Shown: positions 7,810 through 16,150, counted from the stretch's first letter. The stretch is DNA of 36,391 bases from an uncultured Lachnospiraceae bacterium (GCA_944377385.1 CALWET010000071.1:1-36391); one strand, 5' to 3'. The notes: generated from the letters alone by a model not told the origin. Made by a program: numbers and translations.

Positions 7810-9051
7810 TTATTTAGCCATAGCGGCCTTCTTTTCATCAGACTTCTTCATCCAGTCCTTGCCCTCAACGAGTCTGGCAATTACCATTGCGAAGCCGGTA
7901 TCACCTGTAACATTTACTACCGTTGCAGGAGCATCGGTGATGGTTCCGATAAGTACCATGATGGGTATGGAAACTGTAGGGAAGCCAAATGCTGAGGTGA
8001 TGAATATCTCAGCCACATATCCGCCTGCAGGGATACCACCCATAACGATGGAGGAGATAACTGCAACGAATATTGAAAGCAGGATATTCTCAAAGGTGCC
8101 ATACTGCATTCCGAATACTGAGCAAAGGAATGCTATCTTTATGATCTGTATAACGCAGGCGCCGTCCTTGTGAAGGTTTGCACCAAGGGGTACTACCAGG
8201 TCAGCTACCTCATCGGGAACTCCGATCTCCTTTGCCTGACGGAGGTTGATGGGCAGAGTAGCTGCTGAGGAGCAGGTTCCAAGAGCTGTAAGTGTGGGAG
8301 GAACACAGGTCTTCCACCATCTCTTGACGCCGTCCATACCTGCGCCGATATAGGCAAATACAGTCTGAGATACGACGAAGTATATGGCAATAACTACCAG
8401 ATAAAGAACTATGGCCTTTCCAAGAGGTCCTACGACTTCACTGCCGTACTGTCCAATAAGGATCGCAAAGTAGCAGCCCAGTCCAAGGGGAGCTATCTTC
8501 ATAACGATACCGATGAGCTTTACTATAGCCTCTGTCATGGCTTCCATGGCTCCAACCAGGGGCTTTGTCTTTTCTCCGCCCATGATGATGGCTATTGCAA
8601 ACATGATCGTGAAGACGATGAGTGCCATCAGATTGGATCTGGAGAACAGTGAAGGGAAGTCATTGACAGTGAACATTCCAAGGATGTTCAGTGATCCTGT
8701 CAGGTTCTCTACTTCCTCTGTCAGGTCAAGCTGTACGCCTGCTGCCGTATCGATGAACAGGCAGGGAACTACCATGAACAGACAGGAGATGATACCAGTT
8801 ACGAATGTACCGATCAGGAAGTATATAAGTATCTTTCTGAGCTTTGACAGGTCGGTCATCTTTGCGATGGCTGCTGTCAGTGAGCAGAATATCAAAGGTA
8901 CTACGCAGCAGTACAGCAGGTTCAGGAACAGGTCAGCCACAGGCTGAAGTATGGATGCTCCCTCTCCCCAGAATGCTCCTACGATTCCGCCGATAAGCAT
9001 GGAACCAAGGAGTACTATGGATGATTTGTAGGAATCCCAAATCTTTTTCAT
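7810..9051 (-). CDS. Dicarboxylate/amino acid:cation symporter (DAACS family)
   Basis: This is a 413-residue polytopic membrane protein with the DAACS signature. The serine-rich re-entrant loop reads GTCSSAATLPINL, followed by VPLGANLHKDGA and, near the C-terminus, GGIPAGGYVAEIF and DAPATVVNVTGD. About eight hydrophobic helices can be seen, starting with SSIVLLGSMLIGGIVGAF. The family couples uptake of acidic amino acids, dicarboxylates, serine/threonine or cystine to Na+ or H+. The ATG at 9051 has AAGGGAG upstream. The gene begins 30 bases after the stop of the MalY-type lyase gene, with no terminator between, so they are co-transcribed. The partner makes a sulfur amino acid such as cystine a plausible substrate, as in TcyP; this is inference. 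Codon choice (ATC, AAG, GCT, GTA) differs from most neighbours and suggests high expression. Confidence 0.92.
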   Translation of the reverse strand: MKKIWDSYKSSIVLLGSMLIGGIVGAFWGEGASILQPVADLFLNLLYCCVVPLIFCSLTAAIAKMTDLSKLRKILIYFLIGTFVTGIISCLFMVVPCLFIDTAAGVQLDLTEEVENLTGSLNILGMFTVNDFPSLFSRSNLMALIVFTIMFAIAIIMGGEKTKPLVGAMEAMTEAIVKLIGIVMKIAPLGLGCYFAILIGQYGSEVVGPLGKAIVLYLVVIAIYFVVSQTVFAYIGAGMDGVKRWWKTCVPPTLTALGTCSSAATLPINLRQAKEIGVPDEVADLVVPLGANLHKDGACVIQIIKIAFLCSVFGMQYGTFENILLSIFVAVISSIVMGGIPAGGYVAEIFITSAFGFPTVSIPIMVLIGTITDAPATVVNVTGDTGFAMVIARLVEGKDWMKKSDEKKAAMAK

Positions 9052-9081
9052 CTCGTTTTTCTCCCTTCTTTCAAAAAAGGC

Positions 9082-10269
9082 TTACCACTTTTTATGATTG
9101 TCCAGAGCTTCCTTGAGCTGGTCAAGGCACTTAACTACAGTGGACTTAGGACAAGCAATATTGAACCTCTCGAACTGAGCTGTGGCAGGTCCAAAGATCT
9201 TTCCTGAGTCAAGCCACAGGTGAGCCTCCTCTACCATGATATGCTCAAGCTCCTCATCACTGAAGCCATATGCTGAGAAGTCTACCCAGATGAGGTATGT
9301 GCCTTCAGGCTCTACAAATGTAGCCTTGGGGAAGTTCTCCTTTACGAACTCTCTGAAGTACTTCATGTTCTCGTTGATGTATGCATTGAGCTCCTTTACC
9401 CACTCAGCACCGTGAGTATAGCAGGCCTTGCATGCAAGCATAGCCATGATGGGCGCATTGCTGTAGCCTACACGGCCCTTCTGTACCTCAAACTCGTCAT
9501 GCATCTCTTTGTTCCTGATGATGATGTTTGCAGGCTGAAGTCCGGCTACATTGAAGGTCTTGGAGGGTGAAGTACATACGATGACATTCTTTGCATACTT
9601 CTCGTCCAGGGTCATTACGCTGGTGGCCTTGAAGCCAGGATATACGAAGTCTGCATGTACCTCGTCATCGATAACGATCACATTGTGCTTGAGGCAGATG
9701 TCCAGCATCTTCTCCAGCTCTTCCTTGCTCCATACCCTTCCTACAGGGTTGTGAGGATTGCAAAGGATAAAGAGCTTTACATCGTTCTCCACGATCTTCT
9801 TCTCGAAGTCCTCATAATTAACGGTGTATCTGCCATCGGTGTAATCCAGCTGGCTGTTTACAAGCTTCCTGTCATTGTTCTCAATGACCTCACGGAAGGG
9901 ATAATAAACGGGCTGGGTGATAAGGCAGTGGTCTCCGGGCTTTGTGAAGGCATTTACACAGGTAGCCAGAGCCATAACTACACCGGGAAGAATGGATACC
10001 CACTCAGGCTTTACGGTGAAGCCGTGCTGGGATGAGAACCATCCGTTGAGAGCCTCATAATAATCATCCAGAGGATCGCTGTATCCGAAGATGCCGTGAT
10101 CAACTCTCTTGCGGAACTCATCAAGTATCTCCTCGGGAAGCTTGAAATCCATATCTGCGACCCACATGGGAAGCAGATCATCCCTGCCCTTACGCTTCAT
10201 GGCAAAATCGTACTTGAGGCAGGTCGTACCGCGACGATCAACGATCTCGTCAAAATTATATTTTCCCAT
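9082..10269 (-). CDS. MalY/PatB family PLP-dependent cystathionine beta-lyase / aminotransferase
   Basis: This 395-residue fold-type I PLP enzyme belongs to the MalY/PatB family, which cleaves the C-S bond of cystathionine, cystine or related amino acids. Seen in the sequence are the family start (LPMWVADMDF at about 33-42), GYSDP near 62-66, NPHNPVGRVW (about 171-180), DDEVHADFVYPG (201-212), and the PLP lysine in SPSKTFNVAGLQ (Lys237). The length is typical. The start is certain: AAAAGGAGG lies upstream of ATG 10269. It is the first gene of an operon with the DAACS symporter and is divergent from a MarR regulator. A consensus promoter with a palindrome across its -10 box lies directly upstream. 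Exact substrate and possible regulatory side roles (as in MalY) are not decided by the sequence. Confidence 0.92.
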   Translation of the reverse strand: MGKYNFDEIVDRRGTTCLKYDFAMKRKGRDDLLPMWVADMDFKLPEEILDEFRKRVDHGIFGYSDPLDDYYEALNGWFSSQHGFTVKPEWVSILPGVVMALATCVNAFTKPGDHCLITQPVYYPFREVIENNDRKLVNSQLDYTDGRYTVNYEDFEKKIVENDVKLFILCNPHNPVGRVWSKEELEKMLDICLKHNVIVIDDEVHADFVYPGFKATSVMTLDEKYAKNVIVCTSPSKTFNVAGLQPANIIIRNKEMHDEFEVQKGRVGYSNAPIMAMLACKACYTHGAEWVKELNAYINENMKYFREFVKENFPKATFVEPEGTYLIWVDFSAYGFSDEELEHIMVEEAHLWLDSGKIFGPATAQFERFNIACPKSTVVKCLDQLKEALDNHKKW

Positions 10270-10310
10270 AATCAGAACCTCCTTTTGTTTAATTATGGTT
10301 TAATGTTTAA

Positions 10311-10330
10311 ACTATTTTCATACTTATAGT
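10311..10330. promoter_or_regulatory. Candidate MarR operator over the malY-type promoter
   Basis: A 20-bp interrupted palindrome, ACTAT-N10-ATAGT, overlaps the -10 box and predicted start of the divergent malY-symporter promoter. This is a normal position for a repressor site. A 14-base sequence here (minus strand ATGAAAATAGTTTA, 10308-10321) recurs exactly at 11023-11036, just after the marR gene. Binding is inferred. Confidence 0.5.
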
Positions 10331-10354
10331 ATCACCCTATTTTGTACATGTCAA
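10326..10354 (-). promoter_or_regulatory. Promoter of the malY-symporter operon
   Basis: On the minus strand there is a perfect TTGACA (plus 10349-10354), a 17-base spacer and TACTAT (plus 10326-10331). The predicted start is near 10319, giving a short leader to the ATG at 10269. Confidence 0.75.
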
Positions 10355-10421
10355 CGATTTATTTTATGTTTTTTTTAGTATTTTTTATGCGTTTTTCATA
10401 TTAAATTTATTCTTTTTATAG

Positions 10422-10427
10422 TATAAT
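10422..10427 (+). promoter_or_regulatory. -10 box of the marR promoter
   Basis: A perfect TATAAT lies 30 bases before the marR start codon within a very AT-rich stretch. No good -35 box is seen at 16-18 bases. An ATAGT half-site like those in the nearby palindromes overlaps its left edge (10418-10422), which would allow autoregulation. This is weak evidence. Confidence 0.4.
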
Positions 10428-10456
10428 TATTTTCTATCACTTTTAAGGAGAGGCCA

Positions 10457-10987
10457 ATGGAAAAGCAATCCTTCGATGACGATCCCGTAGCAATAGACAG
10501 CATATTCCAGCTGCTGAACGCAAAATACACCCAACTCTATCGCTTTGTCATGCGGTATAACAAATATATACATTCCTCACATCAGTATGCTGACGTCGAG
10601 CCCCTGACCATGATAGAAGTCCATACACTTACATATATAGAGGACAATCCTGGAATCAGCCCCACCGACCTGGTCAAATACTGGGAGCTGACAAAGGGCG
10701 CAATATCGCAGATCCTCAGCAGGCTTTGCGACAGGGGCTTTATAATAAAGGAAAAGGCTCCCGACAACGCAAAATCCCTCAGGCTCTATGCCACAGAGGA
10801 AGGCAAGCGCATAAGCCTGGCTCATAAGCTCTACGATATCAAGGATATCTCAAAGACCATGAGCCACCTTCAGAAAAAGCTTAGTCCCGAGGAGATCGAC
10901 GTTTTTTATAAGGTTATCGGTGTATATAATGATGTCATAGCCGCAGATTTTGAACTCAACAGCGGCCATAGATCCGATCAAAAATAA
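10457..10987 (+). CDS. MarR family winged-helix transcriptional regulator
   Basis: This 176-residue protein has the MarR layout. A helical N-terminal dimerisation part comes first, then a winged helix-turn-helix at about 50-120 (EVHTLTYIEDNPGISPTDLVKYWELTKGAISQ followed by ILSRLCDRGFIIKE; the recognition helix is about TKGAISQILSRL). Basic wing residues follow (KSLRLYATEEGKR), then a C-terminal helix ending in a charged tail. The SD AAGGAGA lies 7-8 bases before ATG 10457. It is divergently transcribed from the malY-symporter operon across a 187-bp AT-rich gap. That arrangement usually means it controls the operon. The palindrome over the malY-type promoter is the best candidate site. The ligand is unknown. 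Confidence 0.9.
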   Translation: MEKQSFDDDPVAIDSIFQLLNAKYTQLYRFVMRYNKYIHSSHQYADVEPLTMIEVHTLTYIEDNPGISPTDLVKYWELTKGAISQILSRLCDRGFIIKEKAPDNAKSLRLYATEEGKRISLAHKLYDIKDISKTMSHLQKKLSPEEIDVFYKVIGVYNDVIAADFELNSGHRSDQK

Positions 10988-11012
10988 AATTTTTGACGGC
11001 TGGAAAATATTT

Positions 11013-11033
11013 ACTATTTCATATGAAAATAGT
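11013..11033. promoter_or_regulatory. Second MarR-type palindrome downstream of marR
   Basis: An ACTAT-N11-ATAGT palindrome, with an almost perfect centre TTCATATGAA, resembles the site over the malY-type promoter and shares a 14-base identical stretch with it. A TTGACG at 10993-10998 followed by a poor -10 at 11015-11020 might make this a repressor-controlled promoter for a very short RNA ending at 11081. That part is speculative. Confidence 0.4.
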
Positions 11034-11051
11034 TTAGTCAGAAAACCAAGC

Positions 11052-11081
11052 TCTGTCGCCGTTATGGCGACAGATTTTTTT
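11052..11081 (+). terminator. Intrinsic terminator of marR
   Basis: A perfect 9-bp stem, TCTGTCGCC (11052-11060) with GGCGACAGA (11066-11074), has a 5-base loop and is followed by seven T residues. Confidence 0.9.
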
Positions 11082-11093
11082 CGCTTTCATACA

Positions 11094-11121
11094 AAAAAAC
11101 CGGAGCCATCTCCGGTTTTTT
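11094..11121. terminator. Second, bidirectional terminator between marR and the oad genes
   Basis: A perfect 12-bp stem, AAAAAACCGGAG (11094-11105) with CTCCGGTTTTTT (11110-11121), has a 4-base loop. It works in both directions and probably ends the minus-strand oad transcript as well as any read-through from marR. Confidence 0.88.
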
Positions 11122-11226
11122 ATGCAAAACTCTCTAAAGTCGTATGACGTCATATGTTTTTATTTAAACTGTGCCTTTATACTGGTCATTTTCAGATTTG
11201 CGGCATAAAAGCCTGTCTGCTGTCAT

Positions 11227-11352
11227 TTATTTAATGGTCTTTCCCAGAAAATAAACTATCAAAGCGATGATGATCATTACGACGAACAGCCCAAGCATTC
11301 CCTGCCACATCATCGTAAGGGCCGACGCCAGATTACCTGTTGCTATCTCCAT
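11227..11352 (-). CDS. OadG-related small membrane subunit, 41 aa
   Basis: This short gene begins 16 bases after the oadB stop with an SD, GGGAGG, 7 bases before ATG 11352. The 41-residue product has one membrane helix in its C-terminal half (LGLFVVMIIIALIVYFLG) after a small polar start containing a Trp (MMWQGML). Size, the single helix and the position after oadB fit the small OadG-related subunits that accompany OadB-like sodium pumps and help assemble or stabilise the complex. True OadG is larger and has a periplasmic C-terminal tail, which is missing here. The assignment rests on topology and position. Confidence 0.72.
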   Translation of the reverse strand: MEIATGNLASALTMMWQGMLGLFVVMIIIALIVYFLGKTIK

Positions 11353-11368
11353 GAGCCTACCTCCCTGC

Positions 11369-12505
11369 TTATCTGAAGAAACCAAGGATGATGCCTCCGG
11401 CTACCGCCGAAGCTATCTGTCCTGATACATTTGCTCCTATGGCATGCATCAAAAGATGATTCGTAGGATCCTCCTGAAGGCCTAACTTCTGAACCACTCT
11501 TGAGGACATGGGAAATGCCGAGATACCGGCAGCTCCCACCATGGGATTTATCTTGTTCCTGCTGAACAGGTTGAAAAGCTTTGCCAGCAGGCAGCCTCCT
11601 ATGGTGTCAAACACAAAGGCGAAAAGTCCCAGCAGCATGATCAGTATCGTGCTTGGCTGTACGAACTGCTCTGCGGTCATGCTGAAGCTGATGGTGATGC
11701 CAAGGAGCAGTGTTATCAGATTTGCCAGCCCGTTCTGTGCCGTGTCCGAAAGGGAATGGAGCACTCCGCACTCTCTGATCAGATTTCCAAACATGATCAT
11801 GCCCACCAGGGATATAGAATCCGGTGCCACAAGACCCGCTATGAAGGTCACTATGATGGGAAAGGCTATCCTTGTAGTCTTTGATACGCTTCCGCTGGCA
11901 TAGGGCATGCGTATCATCCTTTCCTTTTTGGTGGTGACAGCCTTGATGGCCAGTGGCTGTATTATGGGCACAAGGGCCATGTAGGAGTATGCAGCCACGG
12001 CTATGGGCCCTATGTAATTTGATTTCAGTACCTGGGATACAAGTATGGATGTGGGGCCGTCTGCAGCTCCGATAATGCCTATGGAAGCCGCATCCTTTAG
12101 ATCAAAGCCAAGGATGACAGCAAATACTATGGTCAGGAATATTCCAAACTGAGCTGCCGCTCCGAAAAGGAACATCTTGGGGTTTGAAAGAAGCGGGCCA
12201 AAGTCTATCATGGCTCCGATACCGATAAACAGCAAAAGCGGAAATGCCTCTGAGGCCTCTATGCCAGTCTCAAAAAGCCACTGGATGATGCCATGGGTCT
12301 CTCCTATGCCCTCCATCATCTGATTGATGGCCGACGATCCTGGTATATTTACCAGTATGGCTCCAAAGCCCATCGGCAGCAGAAGTGCCGGCTCATACTC
12401 TTTTTTAATGGCCAGCCATATAAGGGCTATGCCTATGACATACATCACCAGCTGCTGCGGTGTGATGGATATGATGCCTTCCCAAAGAAAGCTCAGTCCG
12501 TTCAT
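11369..12505 (-). CDS. oadB: Sodium ion-translocating decarboxylase, beta subunit
   Basis: This is an OadB/MmdB/GcdB-type integral membrane protein of about 378 residues with roughly nine to eleven hydrophobic segments. It carries the conserved GIIGAADGPTSILVS motif, whose Asp is the key Na+-site residue in this family, and the C-terminal GAAGISAFPMSSRVVQ and LLMHAIGANVSGQIAS. The beta subunit decarboxylates carboxybiotin and pumps Na+ out. An ATG at 12523 is in frame, but GGAGG overlaps and follows that codon. The ATG at 12505 (MNGLSFLWEG), 11 bases past the SD, is therefore the better start. The alpha (carboxyltransferase) and biotin-carrier subunits are not in this window and must be elsewhere if the pump is complete, so the substrate (oxaloacetate, methylmalonyl-CoA or glutaconyl-CoA) is open. 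Confidence 0.92.
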   Translation of the reverse strand: MNGLSFLWEGIISITPQQLVMYVIGIALIWLAIKKEYEPALLLPMGFGAILVNIPGSSAINQMMEGIGETHGIIQWLFETGIEASEAFPLLLFIGIGAMIDFGPLLSNPKMFLFGAAAQFGIFLTIVFAVILGFDLKDAASIGIIGAADGPTSILVSQVLKSNYIGPIAVAAYSYMALVPIIQPLAIKAVTTKKERMIRMPYASGSVSKTTRIAFPIIVTFIAGLVAPDSISLVGMIMFGNLIRECGVLHSLSDTAQNGLANLITLLLGITISFSMTAEQFVQPSTILIMLLGLFAFVFDTIGGCLLAKLFNLFSRNKINPMVGAAGISAFPMSSRVVQKLGLQEDPTNHLLMHAIGANVSGQIASAVAGGIILGFFR

Positions 12506-12572
12506 TGATCCAAATTCCTCCATTATAAATAATTTCTTAAAAATTATAGCATACAGAGCTAAAAAATCCTAT

Positions 12573-12618
12573 AAAAAAACATTGATCCCGGCATTAAAAT
12601 TTGTTAATGTCGGGATCA
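12573..12618 (-). terminator. Intrinsic terminator of the ABC exporter operon
   Basis: A 15-bp stem pairs 12583-12597 with 12604-12618, with one imperfect pair and a 6-base loop. On the minus strand it is followed by a T run (plus A run 12573-12579). It closes the permease gene that ends at 12650. Confidence 0.82.
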
Positions 12619-12649
12619 TTCAATGTCGGTATCGTTATGAAATTGGAGA

Positions 12650-13870
12650 TCACTCATATCTAAGGGCAATGATGGGATCTCTCTGGGCTGCTTTCCTTGC
12701 AGGATATATCCCAAAGAATATGCCTACCATGGCGGAAAAGCCGACAGCCATAAGTACGACATAGGGCTTTATGACCACAGGCAGGGAAAATATGGCTCCA
12801 AGTATGGAAACCAGGCCGGCAGCCAGGCCTATCCCTATGATCCCGCCTATGGCTGAAAGCACGGCAGATTCTGTCAAAAACTGGATCATGATGTCCCTGG
12901 TGGTCGCCCCAAGGGCCTTCCTCGTGCCTATCTCCCTGGTGCGCTCAGTCACGCTCACAAGCATTATGTTCATGATGCCTATGCCACCTACCAAAAGCGA
13001 TATGGCAGCTATTCCTGCCACGGCTGCTGCAACTCCTGAAAGCATGCTGTCCACCGTGCTCATCTCGGACTGGGCCGTAACGATATAAAAATCTTCAGGC
13101 TCACGGTTTTTTGTCTTCGCCACATAAGCGGCAAAATCTTCATTGAACTGCTCAAGCTCCGCAGCGCTCATATCAGGATCAGCAAAGAAATGACACTGAT
13201 AGATATAATCATTGGGCCAGGTAAGGAGCGTCCAGGGTATGTAGGCCTCTCCGTTTGCGCTGGAGCCCGTCATAAGAGCGGTAAAGGCAGATTGCTCCTT
13301 TTCAAAAACTCCTATGATATTGAATTCCGTGACATTCCCATATACGGTTATCCTGAAGGTCCTGCCCACTGCGGCCCCTGCGCTTCCGTACAGTTCCTCC
13401 GCAGAAGCCCTGTCTATCACGCAGTTTGGCTTCCTGGCCAGTATGTCGCCCTCGTTCAGGTATCTGCCGTACACTATATTTACAGGCTGAACATCTATAT
13501 AATTATAATCTACACCATAAAAATAAAAATTTTTCTTGGTGATATCCGTGACTATCTCTCCGGTCACTGAGTTCCCGCTGTCTATATAGGCCAGCCTGTC
13601 TCCAAACACCTCCTTGTAGCTTTCCATTTCATCCATGGTAAAATAGTCACTGTCTCTGACTTCCTCTATCCGATAGCTTATGGAGATATAGCCCTGAGTC
13701 ACTCCCACATCCTGATAGATGTCAGAAAACATCTTCCTCATGGTATCCCCCACGGAGGTGATGGCTATGACGGAGCCTATGCCTATGATTATGCCCAGCA
13801 TGGTCAGGAAGGATCTCATCTTGTTGGCCCTGAGAGCGCTCAGCGCCATCTTCATGTTTTCTATAAGCAT
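12650..13870 (-). CDS. ABC transporter permease, MacB type
   Basis: This 406-residue permease has the MacB/FtsX arrangement. An N-terminal helix lies at about 20-40 (RSFLTMLGIIIGIGSVIAITSVG). A large extracytoplasmic MacB periplasmic-core-like domain spans about 45-280, and three C-terminal helices begin near 285 (AVAGIAAISLLVGGIGIMNIMLVSV). The cytoplasmic TERTREIGTRKALGAT coupling segment typical of the family follows. The start ATG overlaps the ATPase stop (ATGA), so the two are translationally coupled. With the ATPase and membrane fusion protein it forms a tripartite-like exporter of antimicrobial peptides, drugs or other small molecules. In a Gram-positive cell the fusion protein would extend into the wall. 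The substrate is unknown. Confidence 0.92.
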   Translation of the reverse strand: MLIENMKMALSALRANKMRSFLTMLGIIIGIGSVIAITSVGDTMRKMFSDIYQDVGVTQGYISISYRIEEVRDSDYFTMDEMESYKEVFGDRLAYIDSGNSVTGEIVTDITKKNFYFYGVDYNYIDVQPVNIVYGRYLNEGDILARKPNCVIDRASAEELYGSAGAAVGRTFRITVYGNVTEFNIIGVFEKEQSAFTALMTGSSANGEAYIPWTLLTWPNDYIYQCHFFADPDMSAAELEQFNEDFAAYVAKTKNREPEDFYIVTAQSEMSTVDSMLSGVAAAVAGIAAISLLVGGIGIMNIMLVSVTERTREIGTRKALGATTRDIMIQFLTESAVLSAIGGIIGIGLAAGLVSILGAIFSLPVVIKPYVVLMAVGFSAMVGIFFGIYPARKAAQRDPIIALRYE

Positions 13871-14607
13871 CAGCTCATCCTCCCTCCAAGCGCCCCGGCT
13901 GTATCGGACAGAGCCGTAGGAGCAATATTTATCCTGTCACTTATGAGCCTTCCATCATTGAAGGTGATGATGCGATCCGTATATGCCGCAATGTTTTCCT
14001 CATGTGTGACCACGACTACCGTGGCACCATTTTGATGAAGCCTTGCAAACAGCTCCATGATCTCTATCGAAGTCTGAGAATCCAGATTGCCTGTAGGCTC
14101 GTCTGCCAATATCAAAGGAGGGTCATTTGCCAGGGCCCTGGCTATGGCCACTCTCTGCCTCTGTCCTCCGGAAAGCTCGTTGGGCTGGTGGTCGATACGG
14201 GAGGAAAGGCCTACCAGCTCCAGGAGCTCAAGGGCCCTCCTTCTGCGCTCCGAGGGCCTGACTCTGGCATAGGTCAGCGGTACCTCCACATTTTTAAGTA
14301 TCGTCATCCTGCTGATAAGATTGAAGGACTGGAATACAAAACCTATCTTTTTATTGCGTATGCGGGAAAGCTCGTCAGGGCTCATTCCCGCCACATCAGT
14401 TCCATCCAGATAGTATCTCCCAAGGGTAGGAGTATCAAGGCAGCCAAGGATGTTCATGAGCGTAGATTTGCCGGAGCCTGAATGCCCCATGATGGACACA
14501 AATTCTCCCTTGTTTATGCTCAGATTTATCTTATTTAATCCAAGCACCCTCAGACTCCCGGTGTTGTATATCTTTACAAGATCCTCAAGGCGTATGAGCT
14601 CACTCAT
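13870..14607 (-). CDS. ABC transporter ATP-binding protein, MacB/LolD type
   Basis: This is a 245-residue ATPase with Walker [10 protein letters not shown], the Q loop (FVFQSFNLI), the signature [15 protein letters not shown], Walker [13 protein letters not shown] and the H-loop His in VVVTHE. The TGNLDSQTS text and short length match the MacB/LolD subfamily. The reading frame extends to ATG 14613, but GAGGGGG lies 6 bases before ATG 14607 ([10 protein letters not shown]), making 14607 the better start. The gene overlaps the end of the fusion-protein gene and the start of the permease gene, so all three are tightly coupled. It powers export through the downstream permease. Confidence 0.93.
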   Translation of the reverse strand: MSELIRLEDLVKIYNTGSLRVLGLNKINLSINKGEFVSIMGHSGSGKSTLMNILGCLDTPTLGRYYLDGTDVAGMSPDELSRIRNKKIGFVFQSFNLISRMTILKNVEVPLTYARVRPSERRRRALELLELVGLSSRIDHQPNELSGGQRQRVAIARALANDPPLILADEPTGNLDSQTSIEIMELFARLHQNGATVVVVTHEENIAAYTDRIITFNDGRLISDRINIAPTALSDTAGALGGRMS

Positions 14608-16096
14608 CGGCATCCCCCTCGGTCCCGGCCTCAGCCTGCGTTTCAGCTGCCGTCTCAGAGGCCGCTGCGTCAGCTCCTTCAGCAGTTTCAGCCTCTTTTC
14701 TTTCCGGCATGGAAAAGCTCAGCTCCATGCCATCTGTATATGCGGGCTGATAGCCTGTCAGATATATGGGCATGTAATCAACGTCATAAACCGCAGTGGG
14801 GTCCTCAAGTATCTCGATATTGATATCGCTTTCTATGCCGGTCTCCACTGGCATAGTCTGAAGTCTGCCGGTCACGACAGCTCCAGGAGCCGCATCAGAA
14901 CTGTTATCAAAGAGGATAAACTGCATTATGCTCTGCCCAGTTTCGTCTTTCCCTACGGCTGAGATCGGAACCACAAAAGTATCGTCCTTTTCTTCCAGTA
15001 TGATCTGAGCTTTTGCAGTGATCCCGGCCATCAATCCGCTTTTTTCCTCCGTAACACGGATCTTCGTGGGAATGACTCTTTCCGTGGAGCCGCCTCCCTT
15101 TTCCTCGCCGGTAGGGCTTATGCTTTCTATGACTCCGCTTTCCGATCCTCCCTCTCCAAGGATATCCGCCGTAATGATGACCTTCTGTCCCGGGCTTATC
15201 TGTCCGATGCTGTATTCGCTGACCTTTATCTCCATATTCAGCTGATCCAGGTTTTCAATGGTCAGTATGGGAGCTGAATTTTCTATATCATCAGCAAACT
15301 GTCCGACCTTTGTATTCACCCTGGTCACAGTCCCCGTGATGGGAGCCAGGATCCTGGCATTTTCCAGATTCTTTTTTGCCGCATCCAGCTCAAGTCCCGC
15401 AGACTGTATCTTTATATCCAGAGCTTCATCCGGGACAACCTTTCCGTCTAATGTCTCATAGGAGCCCACGGCTCTTTCAGCGTCATTGAGTGCCGTCTGT
15501 GAGGCCTCCAGCTCCACCTTGGATATGTCTCCTGTACCATACAGCACGGATTTCCTGTTATAGTCCTCCCTGGCGGTCTGAAGATCCTGGACAGCCTTAT
15601 CATAGCTAAGCTGTGCGTTTCTGGTCTGAGTCTCCTTGTCACTGAGCGCCAGATCATAGTTGCTCTTTGCCAGCTCGTATTTGGACTCAAGCTCCTCCGG
15701 ATCTATCTCCAAAAGCACAGTCTCTCCCGCCACGACCTTGTCACCCTCCTGTACATTCAGCGAGGTGATCTTGGCATGTATGCTGGATGTCACATCCACG
15801 CTGTCCGTGCCCTCTACAGGCCCTGTTATGCTGAGGGTATCAGCTATATATCCTTTTTCCAAAAGAGCTGCATCCACATAGATCGCAGAGCTTCCTCTAA
15901 ACAGAAAAAGCCTTGCCGCTACGATCAAAAGCAGCGCAACAGGAATGAGCAAAAGGAGCCTCTTTTTACGACGCTTTTTCTTTTTGGCTCCCTGTGTGCC
16001 CTCATCCATGAGCTCCTTTATCTGCTCATCAAGGCTTCTGCTCTCTTCCTCTGCGCTGCTTGTTTTTTCTTCGATCCTGTCTCTGCTGTCTTCCAT
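14600..16096 (-). CDS. HlyD/MacA-type membrane fusion protein of an ABC exporter
   Basis: This is a 498-residue periplasmic-adaptor-like protein. It has a charged cytoplasmic N-terminus with a Lys/Arg cluster (KKKKRRKKR) and one membrane helix at about 47-66 (LLLLIPVALLLIVAARLFLF). The first half of a lipoyl/barrel-sandwich domain follows (GDKVVAGETVLLEIDPEEL), then a coiled-coil hairpin at about 140-235, the second lipoyl half (ARILAPITGTVTRVNTKVG) and beta-barrel domains. The tail is long and Glu/Ala-rich with low complexity. The gene leads the exporter operon; a promoter with TTTACC-17-TATAAT lies 50-80 bases upstream. The start ATG 16096 has a modest GCAGGT SD. Confidence 0.9.
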   Translation of the reverse strand: MEDSRDRIEEKTSSAEEESRSLDEQIKELMDEGTQGAKKKKRRKKRLLLLIPVALLLIVAARLFLFRGSSAIYVDAALLEKGYIADTLSITGPVEGTDSVDVTSSIHAKITSLNVQEGDKVVAGETVLLEIDPEELESKYELAKSNYDLALSDKETQTRNAQLSYDKAVQDLQTAREDYNRKSVLYGTGDISKVELEASQTALNDAERAVGSYETLDGKVVPDEALDIKIQSAGLELDAAKKNLENARILAPITGTVTRVNTKVGQFADDIENSAPILTIENLDQLNMEIKVSEYSIGQISPGQKVIITADILGEGGSESGVIESISPTGEEKGGGSTERVIPTKIRVTEEKSGLMAGITAKAQIILEEKDDTFVVPISAVGKDETGQSIMQFILFDNSSDAAPGAVVTGRLQTMPVETGIESDINIEILEDPTAVYDVDYMPIYLTGYQPAYTDGMELSFSMPERKEAETAEGADAAASETAAETQAEAGTEGDADE

Positions 16097-16150
16097 ATAT
16101 ACCTGCCTGCCATATATTCTTAAAGATCCCTGTCTTACAGATCATTGCAC

